A stretch of DNA of 64,000 nt from DASQFQ01 sp963730115 (lineage in GTDB: Bacteria; Actinomycetota; Thermoleophilia; Solirubrobacterales; Solirubrobacteraceae), in NCBI GenBank assembly GCA_963730115.1, contig CAVSQM010000004.1, positions 248,001-312,000 on the forward strand. The letters are read 5' to 3'. Position 1 is the first letter of the stretch. Each line of letters begins with the position of its first letter. The translations under genes and the position numbers were made by a program. Shown here piece after piece: positions 19,179 through 27,601 of this stretch. Under the pieces are notes generated by a model. It saw nothing but the letters and a program-made list of their open reading frames with translations. It searched no databases and was not told the origin of the DNA.

Positions 19179-19216
19179 CGGGCGACGCTCGCACCGAGCG
19201 CCGCCCGAAGTCAAGC

Positions 19217-19925
19217 TCAGGCGCAGAGCGCGAAGGCGATGATGTCCGGGATCTGGCCCGAACGGCAGCCGTACCAGGGGCCGACGCCGGTGCTCGACGA
19301 GGTGCGCGTGAGGAAGTCGCGCCCCGAGTCGTAGGCGGCGAGCGTGACCAGGTCGGTGTAGCCGCTCGGGAACGTGATCTTCACCGACGTCGCCGGCGAG
19401 CTGCCACGAGAAGCCGTAGGGCGTGCCGAACGAGAGGTTGCCGGTCGGGTAGGTCGTGCGGACGCCGGTGTGGTCGGCGCGGAAGCGATACAGCGCCGGG
19501 AAGTCCTCGTACTGGAACCAGTAGCCGGGCAGGATCGGCTCCCAGCGCGAAGCGGGGGTCACCGGCGCCGGCATGTTCGCCCGCGGCTGGGTCGCGGGCG
19601 CGTCGGGCATCACGTCGAGGCCGGCGGGCAGCCCGCGCAGGATCTCGCAGTCGGCGGCGATCCGGCCGCGCTTGACGTCGCTCATGTCGGCGTGGACGAC
19701 GTCGCGCCCCGGGCCGCAGGAGAAGCGGTCCGCGCCACGGCCGCCGTAGAGGCGGTCGTTGCCGCGCTTGCCGAGCAGGCGGTCGTTGCCGCCGCGGCCC
19801 TTGATGACGTCCGCGCGGGCGGTGCCGCGCAGCACCTCGGAGCTCGCGTCGCCGCGCAGCGTGCGCGCCTCGGCGGCAGCAGGGACCAGCAGGAGGAGGG
19901 CGGTGAGAACGAGGATCGTGCGCAT
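19217..19925 (-). CDS. Secreted RTX-type calcium-binding repeat protein, one frameshift
   Basis: The protein has a signal peptide (MRTILVLTALLLLVPAAAEA) followed by about three glycine/aspartate-rich nonapeptide repeats of the hemolysin type (DVIKGRGGNDRLLGKRGNDR, then LYGGRGADRF), which bind calcium in a parallel beta roll. A cysteine pair follows, then a domain of about 120 residues with aromatic residues (GYWFQYEDFPALYRF, YGFSWQLA). The frame shifts near 19396 by one extra G; reading through gives TSVKITFPSGYTDLVTLAAY and an end at the TGA at 19219-19217. The corrected length is about 235 residues. No type I secretion genes are nearby, so Sec export is likely. Confidence 0.75.
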
Positions 19926-20064
19926 GGGCCTGAACCTATTCGCGGTCCTCCGGAATCGGGAGTAGCCCATGGGACGAATGGCCCATACCGCGTCATCGAG
20001 GGATTTGCCGTGTTGCGGACGAAAGTAAGGGTCAGAACGTCCAAATCCGGGAGGACCACAACTG

Positions 20065-21015
20065 ATGCGAAGCAAGGGATTGGGAGCGCTCGTGCTGAGC
20101 GCCGCCGCGCTCGGGCTTGCCATGCCGTCGTCCGCGCTCGCCGCCAAGCCGACGGTGACCACGGGCGGCGTGTCAGGCGTCTCGTTCCAGGGCGCGCGCC
20201 TGAACGGCAGGGTCGATGCCAACAAGGAGGCAACGACCTACTGGTACGTGTACGGCACGACGATCGCCTTCGGCAGTGAGACCGCGCCGGCCGACGCCGG
20301 CGGCGGCAACCGGGCGATCCTCCGGCCCGCCGACATCGCCGGGCTCGCCCCGGTGACGAGGTACTACTACCGGATCGTCGCCAAGAACAACTCGGGCACC
20401 GTGCTCGGCAAGCGGCGCTCGTTCGTCACGCGCCGGCAGCCGCTCGGCGTCTCGCTCGTGGCGGGCCCGAACCCCGTCAAGGCGAGCAGCTCGGCAACCA
20501 CGCTGTCCGGCACGCTGACCGGCACCAACAACGTCGGCCGCAAGGTGGTCCTGCAGGCCAGCGCGTGGCCGTTCACCGCCGGCTTCGGAGCCGTCAGCAA
20601 CGAGCAGGTCACCAACGCCACCGGCGGCTTCTCGTTCCCGATCCTGCAGAACCCGTTCAACACCCAGTACCGGGTGCTGATGCCGGAGCGGCCGGGGATC
20701 GTGAGCCCGATCGTCACGGTCGGCGTCAAGCCCTACGTCAGCTCGAAGGTCAGCAAGCGGCGCGTCGAGCGCGGCAAGAAGATCCGCTTCTCGGGGTCGG
20801 TCAAGCCCAACGCCGCCGACCAGCAGGTCGCGTTCCAGAAGAAGACCAACGGCCAGTGGGTGACCGTCGGCGGCACGGTCACGCGCAGCAACGGCAAGTT
20901 CGCGCGCAGCATCAAGATCCGGCGCGGTGGCAGCTACCGCGTCTGGACCGGCTCGGTGTCGGGGCAGTACGCCTCGAACAACGGCCGGACGTTCAAGATC
21001 AGGTCGTTCCGCTAG
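20065..21015 (+). CDS. Secreted protein with fibronectin type III-like and Ig-like beta domains
   Basis: A protein of 316 residues with a Sec signal peptide (cleavage after about residue 26, ALA-AKP). Residues 30-125 resemble an FN3 domain (GARLNGRVDANKEATTYWYV, LAPVTRYYYRIVAKNNSGTV). Two further beta-sandwich-like segments follow; the last has VSKRRVERGKKIRFSGSVKP and SYRVWTGSVSGQYASN, a pattern common in cell-surface proteins of this group of actinobacteria. A GGGAGG at 20050 gives a conventional ribosome binding site. No catalytic motif is visible; the protein is probably structural or adhesive. Its last 17 bases overlap the convergent gene. Confidence 0.7.
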   Translation: MRSKGLGALVLSAAALGLAMPSSALAAKPTVTTGGVSGVSFQGARLNGRVDANKEATTYWYVYGTTIAFGSETAPADAGGGNRAILRPADIAGLAPVTRYYYRIVAKNNSGTVLGKRRSFVTRRQPLGVSLVAGPNPVKASSSATTLSGTLTGTNNVGRKVVLQASAWPFTAGFGAVSNEQVTNATGGFSFPILQNPFNTQYRVLMPERPGIVSPIVTVGVKPYVSSKVSKRRVERGKKIRFSGSVKPNAADQQVAFQKKTNGQWVTVGGTVTRSNGKFARSIKIRRGGSYRVWTGSVSGQYASNNGRTFKIRSFR

Positions 21016-21754
21016 CCGGACCGGCCGCGAGCGTCGCCTCGATCTTCGCCTCCCCCAGGGCGGCGAGGTCGAGGGCGACGCGCGCGAAGCCGTCGACGCG
21101 CAGGCGCGCCCCCGCCGGGGGTGCGCCGAGCGCGCCGCGTAGCGCCAGCGTCTCGCCCGGCGCGAGCCGGGCGCTGCCGCCGCCCTCGGTCTCGACGCCG
21201 ACCGCCTCGCGCACCCACGCGATCGGCGGCGGGTCGGTCGGCGGCTCCGGCGCCTCCACCACCCGCGCCCACGCGGCGCCCGGCACGGTCAGCTCGACCG
21301 GCTCGCGGCCCAGCGCGGTGAACGTGTAGCCGATCTCCCGCGGCGTCGCAGCGATGTCGAGTCGGACCGCCGCGAGCGGATGCCCGCGGGCTTCGCCCAG
21401 CAGCGCCTGCAGCGCCTCGGCCAGGGCAGCGGCCGGCGCGGGTGGCGTCGTGAACGGGTCCCAGCGCAGCTTGCGCCCGCCGCTCAGCCCGAGCACGAGC
21501 CGCCCCGAGCCGGACTCGAGGGTGCCGTCGAGCTCGCGCTCGAGCCCCGGGTCGCCCGCCAGTCGCTCCACGTCCGCGACTGCCGCTCCGTCGAGGGCGA
21601 ACTCGTAGACACCCGCCTCCGACGCCGGCCCGAATCCCGGCCACGCCGTCCCGGCCAGCGCCCGCACGGTGCCGTCGCGCAGCACGCGCACGAGCTCGTA
21701 GGAGGCGGGCGGCGCGCCGCCCGCTGCCGCGAACGACGCCAGCAGCGCCGTCAC
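20999..21754 (-). CDS. Unknown protein translationally coupled to the zinc-protease toxin-like gene
   Basis: A cytoplasmic-looking protein of 251 residues without signal peptide. The N-terminal half reads YELVRVLRDGTVRALAGTAW, later YEFALDGAAVADVERLAG and LRWDPFTTPPAPAAALAEAL; the C-terminal half is beta-rich (IGYTFTALGREPVELTVPG). The GTG start at 21754 overlaps the stop of the upstream metalloprotease gene by four bases, so the two proteins are probably made in step. That arrangement suits an inhibitor, immunity protein or chaperone of the protease. The first half has a loose resemblance to small protease-inhibitor domains such as emfourin, which I cannot verify. Its 3' end overlaps the convergent gene by 17 bases. 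Confidence 0.6.
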   Translation of the reverse strand: MTALLASFAAAGGAPPASYELVRVLRDGTVRALAGTAWPGFGPASEAGVYEFALDGAAVADVERLAGDPGLERELDGTLESGSGRLVLGLSGGRKLRWDPFTTPPAPAAALAEALQALLGEARGHPLAAVRLDIAATPREIGYTFTALGREPVELTVPGAAWARVVEAPEPPTDPPPIAWVREAVGVETEGGGSARLAPGETLALRGALGAPPAGARLRVDGFARVALDLAALGEAKIEATLAAGPASGTT

Positions 21755-23373
21755 GGCCCGGCGACCAGCCGGTACGGCTTCTCGTCGCTGCGCCGGTGCG
21801 TGTTGAGCCAGTCGATGAACGGCTGGAGGTGGCGCTCCTCGACGTCGGCGTGCCCGGCGTCCATGAGCCGCGGCATGGTGTAGCCGACGTCCGAGTCCTT
21901 GTCGGCGACGGTGGGGTCGCGCCCCACGAGCCGCTTGAACTCGGCGGCGGTCAGCCGGTACTCGTCGAGGAGGCCGACGAGGTGCCCGAACTCGTGCGCG
22001 GCGGTGTCGCCGGTGGTCGTGTCGGGCGGCTTCGAGGCGTCGGCGTTGGCGGTCGGGCCGACGTACCAGTTGCCCGAGTTCTCGCGCACGATCGGCGGCT
22101 TGTGCAGCTTGACGGTGTGATGCGCCAGGACCTCGGTGAAGATCGGCTCGAACACGAGCGCGAGCCGGTGGTCGTTCTCGAAGTGGAACTTGCCGTTCCA
22201 GCGGTTGGCGATGCCGTCGCGCCAGATCTTCTTGTGCGCCTCGGTCGGCGTCTCGCCGGTGAACTTGATCCGCACGCGGATCCGCAGCTCGGACCGGCGG
22301 TAGAGGATCTCGTACTTCGTCCGCCACTCGAAGTCCTTGAGCTTCCAGCCTTTCGACGGGTCGTCCTCGTCGGCGAGCTCGTAGTGCTGCTCGGTGGTCT
22401 TGAAGTTGCGCTCGTCCCACGTGAGGAGCCGGTCGTCGAGCATCTGCACGAAGCGCACGAAGTCCGGGCCGCTGATCTCCTTCCTGATCGCCTTGCGCGT
22501 CTCCTTCGTCACCTTCGCGAGCTCGTCGTCGGGCGCGCGGCGCACCTTCTCGAACACCTGCGCACCGCTGGTGCCCTCCTCCGCCATCCACTCGAGCGCC
22601 GTGTTGAGCGGAGCCCCGAGCGCCCGCATGAGCATCGCCATCTCGTCGTTGCCGAGGAGGTCGACGAACAGCCCCTTCATCGGCGCGAACTTGTAGACGC
22701 CCTGGCGCTGCTCCAGCTGCGGCTGCGCGTTGAGCTTCTTGACGACTGCGTTCCACGAGGTGCCCTCGAGCAGCATCCAGTGCAGCTTCTGCACGAGGTC
22801 ACCGCCCAGCACGTCGACCACCGAGGCCATCTCGTCGTTGTTGCAGAGGCTGATGAAGTAGGCGCGGATGTCGTTCTGGGAGTAGAGGTCGGTCTTCTCC
22901 TTGGCGGGCACCGACTTGTCGACGAGCATCGACCACACGAGCCCGAAGCTCGTGACGTCCTCGGCGATCATCCAGCGCAGCTTCTGCTGCAGCGTGCCGC
23001 CCTTGAGCGACGCGATCCCGCGTGCCATCTCCTCGTCGCCGAACGACTTGACGGCGAGCTTCCTGAGGTGCGGCTGGTCGAGCATCTTCTTCGCGTCGTC
23101 CACGGACAGCGCGCGCATCTGCGCGATCGCCTGCTCCTCCTGGTCGTCGTCGAGCAGCGACTGGAGCTTGGTCAGGCCGTCCGGCGTGGCGGCGGGCGCG
23201 CGCTGCAGGAGCGCGCCGACGGCGCGGTTGCCGGCGCTGCGCTGGAGCGCCAGCAGTCGGCCGGCGACGGCCGGCGCCGCGGTGGCGGCCGCCGGGGCTG
23301 CGGGCTCGGGCTCGGCGGCTGCTTCGGACCGTCCTTCGGATCGCGTACCGGACACCGGCGCCGATCCTCCCAT
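21751..23373 (-). CDS. eCIS-type cargo protein with C-terminal zinc metalloprotease domain
   Basis: A protein of 540 residues without a Sec signal. Residues 1-38 are Ala/Pro/Glu rich; residues 40-58 carry LLALQRSAGNRAVGALLQR, a signature often found near the N-terminus of proteins loaded by extracellular contractile injection systems. Residues of about 60-300 hold at least three imperfect helical repeats with the pattern (G/N)DEMAxxxxxLG...LxWMxxEGT. The C-terminal part has a zincin site HEFGHLVGLLDEY starting at about residue 460, with the HExxH metal ligands and catalytic glutamate. No eCIS structural genes (sheath, tube, baseplate) are in the window, so it would be an orphan effector here. 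It overlaps the downstream unknown gene by four bases. Confidence 0.75.
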   Translation of the reverse strand: MGGSAPVSGTRSEGRSEAAAEPEPAAPAAATAAPAVAGRLLALQRSAGNRAVGALLQRAPAATPDGLTKLQSLLDDDQEEQAIAQMRALSVDDAKKMLDQPHLRKLAVKSFGDEEMARGIASLKGGTLQQKLRWMIAEDVTSFGLVWSMLVDKSVPAKEKTDLYSQNDIRAYFISLCNNDEMASVVDVLGGDLVQKLHWMLLEGTSWNAVVKKLNAQPQLEQRQGVYKFAPMKGLFVDLLGNDEMAMLMRALGAPLNTALEWMAEEGTSGAQVFEKVRRAPDDELAKVTKETRKAIRKEISGPDFVRFVQMLDDRLLTWDERNFKTTEQHYELADEDDPSKGWKLKDFEWRTKYEILYRRSELRIRVRIKFTGETPTEAHKKIWRDGIANRWNGKFHFENDHRLALVFEPIFTEVLAHHTVKLHKPPIVRENSGNWYVGPTANADASKPPDTTTGDTAAHEFGHLVGLLDEYRLTAAEFKRLVGRDPTVADKDSDVGYTMPRLMDAGHADVEERHLQPFIDWLNTHRRSDEKPYRLVAGP

Positions 23374-23401
23374 GCGCGTGAGGGCCGAGTCCAGGGCGGC
23401 G

Positions 23402-23407
23402 TACCCT
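23402..23407 (+). promoter_or_regulatory. Putative -10 element of the HIRAN gene
   Basis: TACCCT ends ten bases before the ATG at 23418. The 44-base gap to the divergent protease gene must hold the promoters of both. Confidence 0.4.
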
Positions 23408-23417
23408 CGGCGGGGCG

Positions 23418-23891
23418 ATGATCGTCGACGTCGAGCCCGTCGAGCGCTACTGGTACCCCGACGACGGCGGCCAGGTGTGGCTCGAGGGCTTCCAGCTGAT
23501 CGATCCGGCGACCGGCTCGTTCGTGGGCCGCGACGCGGCGCTGCTGGCCGAGCGCGGGCTGCACGTCGCCGGGGTGGCCGGCGCACGGCACCGCGAGGGT
23601 GCGCTCGACTCGGAGGCGCTCGCGCCCGGCAGCCCGCTCGAGCTGCGGCGCGAGCCCGGCAACGAGCACGACGCCAACGCGATCGCGGTCCACGCCGGCG
23701 GGGCGCAGGTCGGCTACGTGCCGGCCGAGCTCGCGGCGGAGCTGGCCGGCGAGCTCGACGCCGGCCGCCCGTGGTCGGCGGTCGTGCTGCGCGAGCAGCG
23801 GCCGTCGCCGCGCGATCCGCGCACGGGCGCGACGATGCTGCTGGCGCCGGCGGAGGCGATCGAGCTGCGGGCGCACGGGACTACCCGCTAG
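23418..23891 (+). CDS. HIRAN-domain protein
   Basis: A protein of 157 residues. The core, about residues 45-125, matches the HIRAN fold: LHVAGVAGARHREG, PGSPLELRREPGNEHDANAI (the conserved N-x-x-D-x-x-A-I-x-V pattern) and VGYVPAELAAELAGELDAG. HIRAN domains bind single-stranded DNA 3' ends in HLTF; stand-alone bacterial versions are poorly characterised. The N-terminal 40 residues (ERYWYPDDGGQVWLEGFQLI) look like an extra beta element. It lies divergently beside the eCIS-type protease and upstream of the HD-GYP gene, with no obvious functional link. Confidence 0.8.
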   Translation: MIVDVEPVERYWYPDDGGQVWLEGFQLIDPATGSFVGRDAALLAERGLHVAGVAGARHREGALDSEALAPGSPLELRREPGNEHDANAIAVHAGGAQVGYVPAELAAELAGELDAGRPWSAVVLREQRPSPRDPRTGATMLLAPAEAIELRAHGTTR

Positions 23892-23976
23892 CTGCGCTTC
23901 CAATCCTGAATCGGACACGTGGTCAGTTATCCGTCCGGCTGGCCTTCAGCGGTTAAGTTCTGTCCCGTATTTCCCG

Positions 23977-25531
23977 ATGCGACGACCGATGGCGGTCCGC
24001 GTCGCGAGCACCCGCCGGGCCCCCGCCGCCGAGCGGTGGCTGCCCCATGCCTTCGTGGCCACCTGCTTCGTGGTGGTCCTGCCGGCGGTCCTCGTGTCCC
24101 TCTTCGTGCCGGTGGGCAGCGTGCCGCTGCTCGTGCTCTCGCTGCTCATGGGCATCGTGCTCTCGCTGCTGTTCGCGGGTCTCGGCGAGGCGGTCTGGAA
24201 GCGCCTGCCGTCCTCGCAGGACCTCGTGTTCGCCGACCTCATGCTGTGGGGCTGGCTGCGGCGCTCGGTCGCCGAGCGGCGGCTGGCGCAGGCCGAGAAG
24301 CTGCTGGGCGACGAACCCGGAGGGCGCGAGCCTCGACGCGCTGATCGACCTCAGCGGGCTGCTCGAGGCGCGTGACGCCCGTACCTACGGCCACTCGCAG
24401 CGGGTGACACGGCACGCCGAGCGGATCGCCGCCACGATGGGCCTGCCGGCTGCCGAGGTGGCCAAGATCCGCACCGCCGCCGCGCTGCACGACGTCGGCA
24501 AGCTGCACACGCCGCGCTCGATCCTCAACAAGCCCGGCCGGCTGACCGACGGCGAGTTCGCCGTGGTCAAGCGCCACCCCGTGGACGGGGCGGCGATGGC
24601 CGGCGGCATCGGCGACCCGGAGATCACGGCGATGATCCGCCACCACCACGAGCGGCTCGACGGACGCGGCTACCCGGACGGGCTCGCCGGCGAGGAGATC
24701 CCGCTCGGCGCGCGCATCATCGCGGTGGCCGACACGTTCGACGCCATCACCTCCAACCGCACCTACCGCCGCGCGTCGGTCCACAAGCGCGCGCTGGACG
24801 TGCTCTCGACCGAGGCCGGGAAGCAGCTCGACGGCGACGCGGTGGCCGCATTCCGCGGCTACTACCGCGGGCAGCGCACCGTCGCGCTCTCGGCGCTGGT
24901 GGCGGCCGCGCCGCAGCGCTTCCTCTCCTGGCTCGGCGGCGCGTCGCCGGCGATCGGCGCGGGCGCGGCGAGCGCCACCTCGGTCCTGATCGGGCTCGGC
25001 GCCTCGCAGCCCGCGGTCTACTCGCCCGTCTCGGCCGTCGAGACGCCGGCGCCGCTGGTCGCCTCGGCGCCGAAGCAGGCGAGCGTGGTGGCCGCCGAGG
25101 CCGCGCGGCAGCGGACGGCGGCCGCGGACGAGCGGCGCAGCGCATCGCAGCGGCAGAGCGGCGGCACCCGCCGCGAGCGTGCTCGCGCGCGGACGCGGAC
25201 TCCGGGCGCGACGGCGCCGGTGACCGGAGGCGGCAGCCCGGCGGCGGGCGGCGGTCAGCCGAGCGCCGGCGGCGGTGGCGGATCGATCCCGGCGCCACCG
25301 GGCGGTGGCACCCCGACCGTGCCGAGCGTCGAGGTGCCGGGCGTGGACGTGCCCGAGGTGCGCGTGCCGCCGGTCACGGTGCCGGAGGTGGCGGTGCCCG
25401 AGGTGCAGGTCCCCCAGCTCCCCGTCGTGAACCTGCCGGAGATCAAGACGCCCGAGATCAAGACGCCCGAGATCAAGACGCCCGAGATCAGGCTGCCGGG
25501 CGTCGAGGTGCCGGGCGTCAAGCTCCCCTGA
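23977..25531 (+). CDS. HD-GYP-type phosphodiesterase with N-terminal membrane anchor and Pro/Val repeat tail, one frameshift
   Basis: HD-GYP proteins hydrolyse cyclic di-GMP or related nucleotides. The N-terminus has two transmembrane helices at about residues 25-70 (VATCFVVVLPAVLVSLFV, VPLLVLSLLMGIVLSLLF). The catalytic domain follows: GHSQRVTRHAERIA, LHDVGKLHTPRSILNKPGRL and HHHERLDGRGYPDGLAGEEI. One extra C in CCC near 24320 breaks the frame just before it; the 1555-base span fits one inserted base. After residue 300 comes a hydrophobic Ala/Gly segment, an Arg/Ala-rich linker and a tail of VPEV, VPGV and TPEIK units. The tail looks extracellular or wall-spanning, unusual for an HD-GYP enzyme. 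Confidence 0.85.
25439..25483 (+). repeat. Three exact 15-base tandem repeats in the HD-GYP gene
   Basis: GAGATCAAGACGCCC occurs three times in a row, encoding EIKTP, followed by a fourth partial copy. It is a candidate variable-number repeat in the protein tail. Confidence 0.9.
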
Positions 25532-25540
25532 CGCCGCTGC

Positions 25541-25747
25541 TCAGTCCGCGGCCAGGATCACGTCCGACGCCTTGATGATCGCCGTCACCGACTTGCCCTC
25601 CTCCAAGCCGAGCTCGCGCGCGGCCTCGACGGTGATCGAGGCGACGAGCCGCTGGCCGTTGACGTCGAGCTCGACGTTCGCGATCGCGGCACCCTCGTTG
25701 ACGCTCTTCACCGTCCCGGTGAGCTGGTTGCGAGCACTGAGCTTCAT
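25541..25747 (-). CDS. Molybdenum-pterin-binding protein (Mop/TOBE domain)
   Basis: A single TOBE/Mop domain of 68 residues (SARNQLTGTVKSVNEGAAIA, then VNGQRLVASITVEAARELGL and SVTAIIKASDVILA). Proteins of this size assemble into hexamers that bind molybdate or tungstate and serve as a store. The start ATG at 25747 is preceded by GAAGGAGAG on the minus strand. It follows modC by 20 bases and completes the molybdate locus. Confidence 0.92.
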   Translation of the reverse strand: MKLSARNQLTGTVKSVNEGAAIANVELDVNGQRLVASITVEAARELGLEEGKSVTAIIKASDVILAAD

Positions 25748-25767
25748 CTGACTCTCCTTCTGATCGG

Positions 25768-26829
25768 TCACAGTCGCAGCAGCCGTGTGGCCGCCGCCTT
25801 CCACGTCGCCACCACCGGCGTACCCGGCGCCAGACCGAGCTCGTGCGTGGAGGCGTCGCTCAGCTCCGCCACCAGCGGCTGCGGCGCCGCCAAGCCCACC
25901 CGCACGCGGTTCCCCACCGCGGTCACCGACACGACCTCGACCGCCAGGTGATTCTGGGCGGATCCGTGCCGCTCGCTGCCCGCCGGCTCGAGCGCGATCT
26001 CCCACGGGTAGACGCTGACCGCGACCTCGCCCTCGCCGGGCTCGGTGCTCAGGACCACCCCACCGCCGTCGAGCGCCACCGCCGTCAGGCCCTCCTGCCG
26101 CCGCGCCGTCCCCGTCAGCACCACGGCCCCCGTGAAGTCGGCCACGAACGCCGACGCCGGCGCCGCCGCCAGCTCCGCCGCGGTGCCCTCCTGCACGATC
26201 CGGCCGCCGTCGATCACGCCGACCCGCGTGCCGAGCAGCGCCGCCTCGGTGAAGTCGTGCGTCACCAGGAGCGCCGGCACGCCCGCCTCCGCGAGCACGG
26301 CCCCGAGCTCTCGCCCCGCCGCCGCGCGCGAGCGCGTGTCCAGCGCCGACAGCGGCTCGTCGAGCAGCAGCGCCGCGGGACGCCGCGCCAGCGCCCGCGC
26401 CACCGCGACGCGCTGGCGCTCGCCGCCGGACAGCGTCGCCGGCCGCTCGTCGGCCAGCCGCGCGATGCCGAAGCGGTCGAGCAGCTCCATCGCCCGCGCG
26501 CGCCGCTCGCCCCGCGGCACCCCGCGCAGCGGGTACGCGACGTTCTGCCACACCCGCAGGTGCCCGAACAGCGCGTACTCCTGGAACACGTAGCCGACAC
26601 GCCGCCGCTCCGGGGGCACGTCGACGCCGCGCTCGACGTCGAGCCACACCTCGTCGCCGCACTGCACCCGTCCGCGCTCCGGCCGAACCAGCCCCGCGAC
26701 CACCCGCAGCACCGACGTCTTGCCCGCGCCGGACGGCCCGGCCAGCGCGAGGCACCTGCCGTTTCCCACCTCGAGCGCGACGTCGAGGTCGAAGGCCCCG
26801 AGCCGCGTGGCGGCCTCAACGCGCAGCAC
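25768..26829 (-). CDS. modC: Molybdate ABC transporter ATP-binding protein
   Basis: The 353-residue ATPase has Walker A GPSGAGKTS, Q-loop VFQEYALF, signature LSGGERQRVAVARAL, Walker B LLLDEPLSALD and the switch histidine in LVTHDFTEA. A C-terminal extension from about residue 230 forms a TOBE domain (NHLAVEVVSVTAVGNRVRVG), as in ModC. The GTG start at 26829 lies 14 bases inside modB, indicating translational coupling. It powers molybdate import with ModA and ModB. Confidence 0.93.
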   Translation of the reverse strand: MLRVEAATRLGAFDLDVALEVGNGRCLALAGPSGAGKTSVLRVVAGLVRPERGRVQCGDEVWLDVERGVDVPPERRRVGYVFQEYALFGHLRVWQNVAYPLRGVPRGERRARAMELLDRFGIARLADERPATLSGGERQRVAVARALARRPAALLLDEPLSALDTRSRAAAGRELGAVLAEAGVPALLVTHDFTEAALLGTRVGVIDGGRIVQEGTAAELAAAPASAFVADFTGAVVLTGTARRQEGLTAVALDGGGVVLSTEPGEGEVAVSVYPWEIALEPAGSERHGSAQNHLAVEVVSVTAVGNRVRVGLAAPQPLVAELSDASTHELGLAPGTPVVATWKAAATRLLRL

Positions 26830-27601
26830 CGCCGAGCCAGGCCGAGCCGCTCAGCACCTTGACCCCCAGCAGCAGCGCCGCCGACACCGCCACCAGCACC
26901 GCCGACAGCGCCAGCGCGCCGGTGAAGTCCGTCGAGAAGCGCTCGTAGATCGCCAGCGGCACCGTCTGCGTCACGCCCCGGAACGAGCCGGCGAACATCA
27001 GCGTCGCCCCGAACTCGCCGAGCGCCCGCCCCCACGCCAGCGCCAGCCCGGCCACGAGGCTCGGCCCCGCCGACGGGATCGCCACCCGCAGGAACGTCCG
27101 CGCCTGCCCCGCCCCGAGCGTCTGCGACGCGTCGAGCAGCGTCCGGTCCATCGCCTCGAAGCCCGCCTGCGCCTGGCGCATGTAGAACGGCGCGGAGACG
27201 AAGGTCAGGGCCACGATCACGCCCGCCGTGGTCAGCACGAGCTCGGGCCCCGCGCCGCCGAACAGCCCCTGCGGCCCGAGCGCCGCCAGCAGGCCGATCC
27301 CCGCCACCGCCGGCGGCAGCACCAGCGGCAGCTCGATCAGCGTCACCACCACCGACCGCCCCCGGAACCGCCGCGTGGCGAGGAAGTACGCAGCCGGCGT
27401 CCCCACGAGCACGATCAAGACGATCGCCACGCCGCTGCACACCAGTGAGAGCCGCAGCGCCTCGAGCGATCCCTCCTCGCCGAGGCTCGCAATCAGCTCA
27501 CCCGGCGCGGTGTCGACGAAGATCGCCAGCACCGGCAGCACCAGGAACAGCAGCGCGAGCGTGAGCGCCGCGACCAGCAGCGCCCCGAACCAGCCCCTCA
27601 C
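26816..27601 (-). CDS. modB: Molybdate ABC transporter permease
   Basis: A polytopic membrane protein of 261 residues with about five transmembrane helices and the EAA-type loop contacting the ATPase (MDRTLLDASQTLGAGQARTF, then VAIPSAGPSLVAGLALAWGRALGEFGATLMFAGS). AWGRALGEFGAT is the typical ModB signature. The ATG at 27601 overlaps the modA stop by four bases. Confidence 0.93.
   Translation of the reverse strand: MRGWFGALLVAALTLALLFLVLPVLAIFVDTAPGELIASLGEEGSLEALRLSLVCSGVAIVLIVLVGTPAAYFLATRRFRGRSVVVTLIELPLVLPPAVAGIGLLAALGPQGLFGGAGPELVLTTAGVIVALTFVSAPFYMRQAQAGFEAMDRTLLDASQTLGAGQARTFLRVAIPSAGPSLVAGLALAWGRALGEFGATLMFAGSFRGVTQTVPLAIYERFSTDFTGALALSAVLVAVSAALLLGVKVLSGSAWLGGAAR

Noticed and set aside
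25439..25483. Short tandem repeats as a possible CRISPR array
   Set aside because: The 15-base units are contiguous, without spacers, and in frame with the HD-GYP protein tail.
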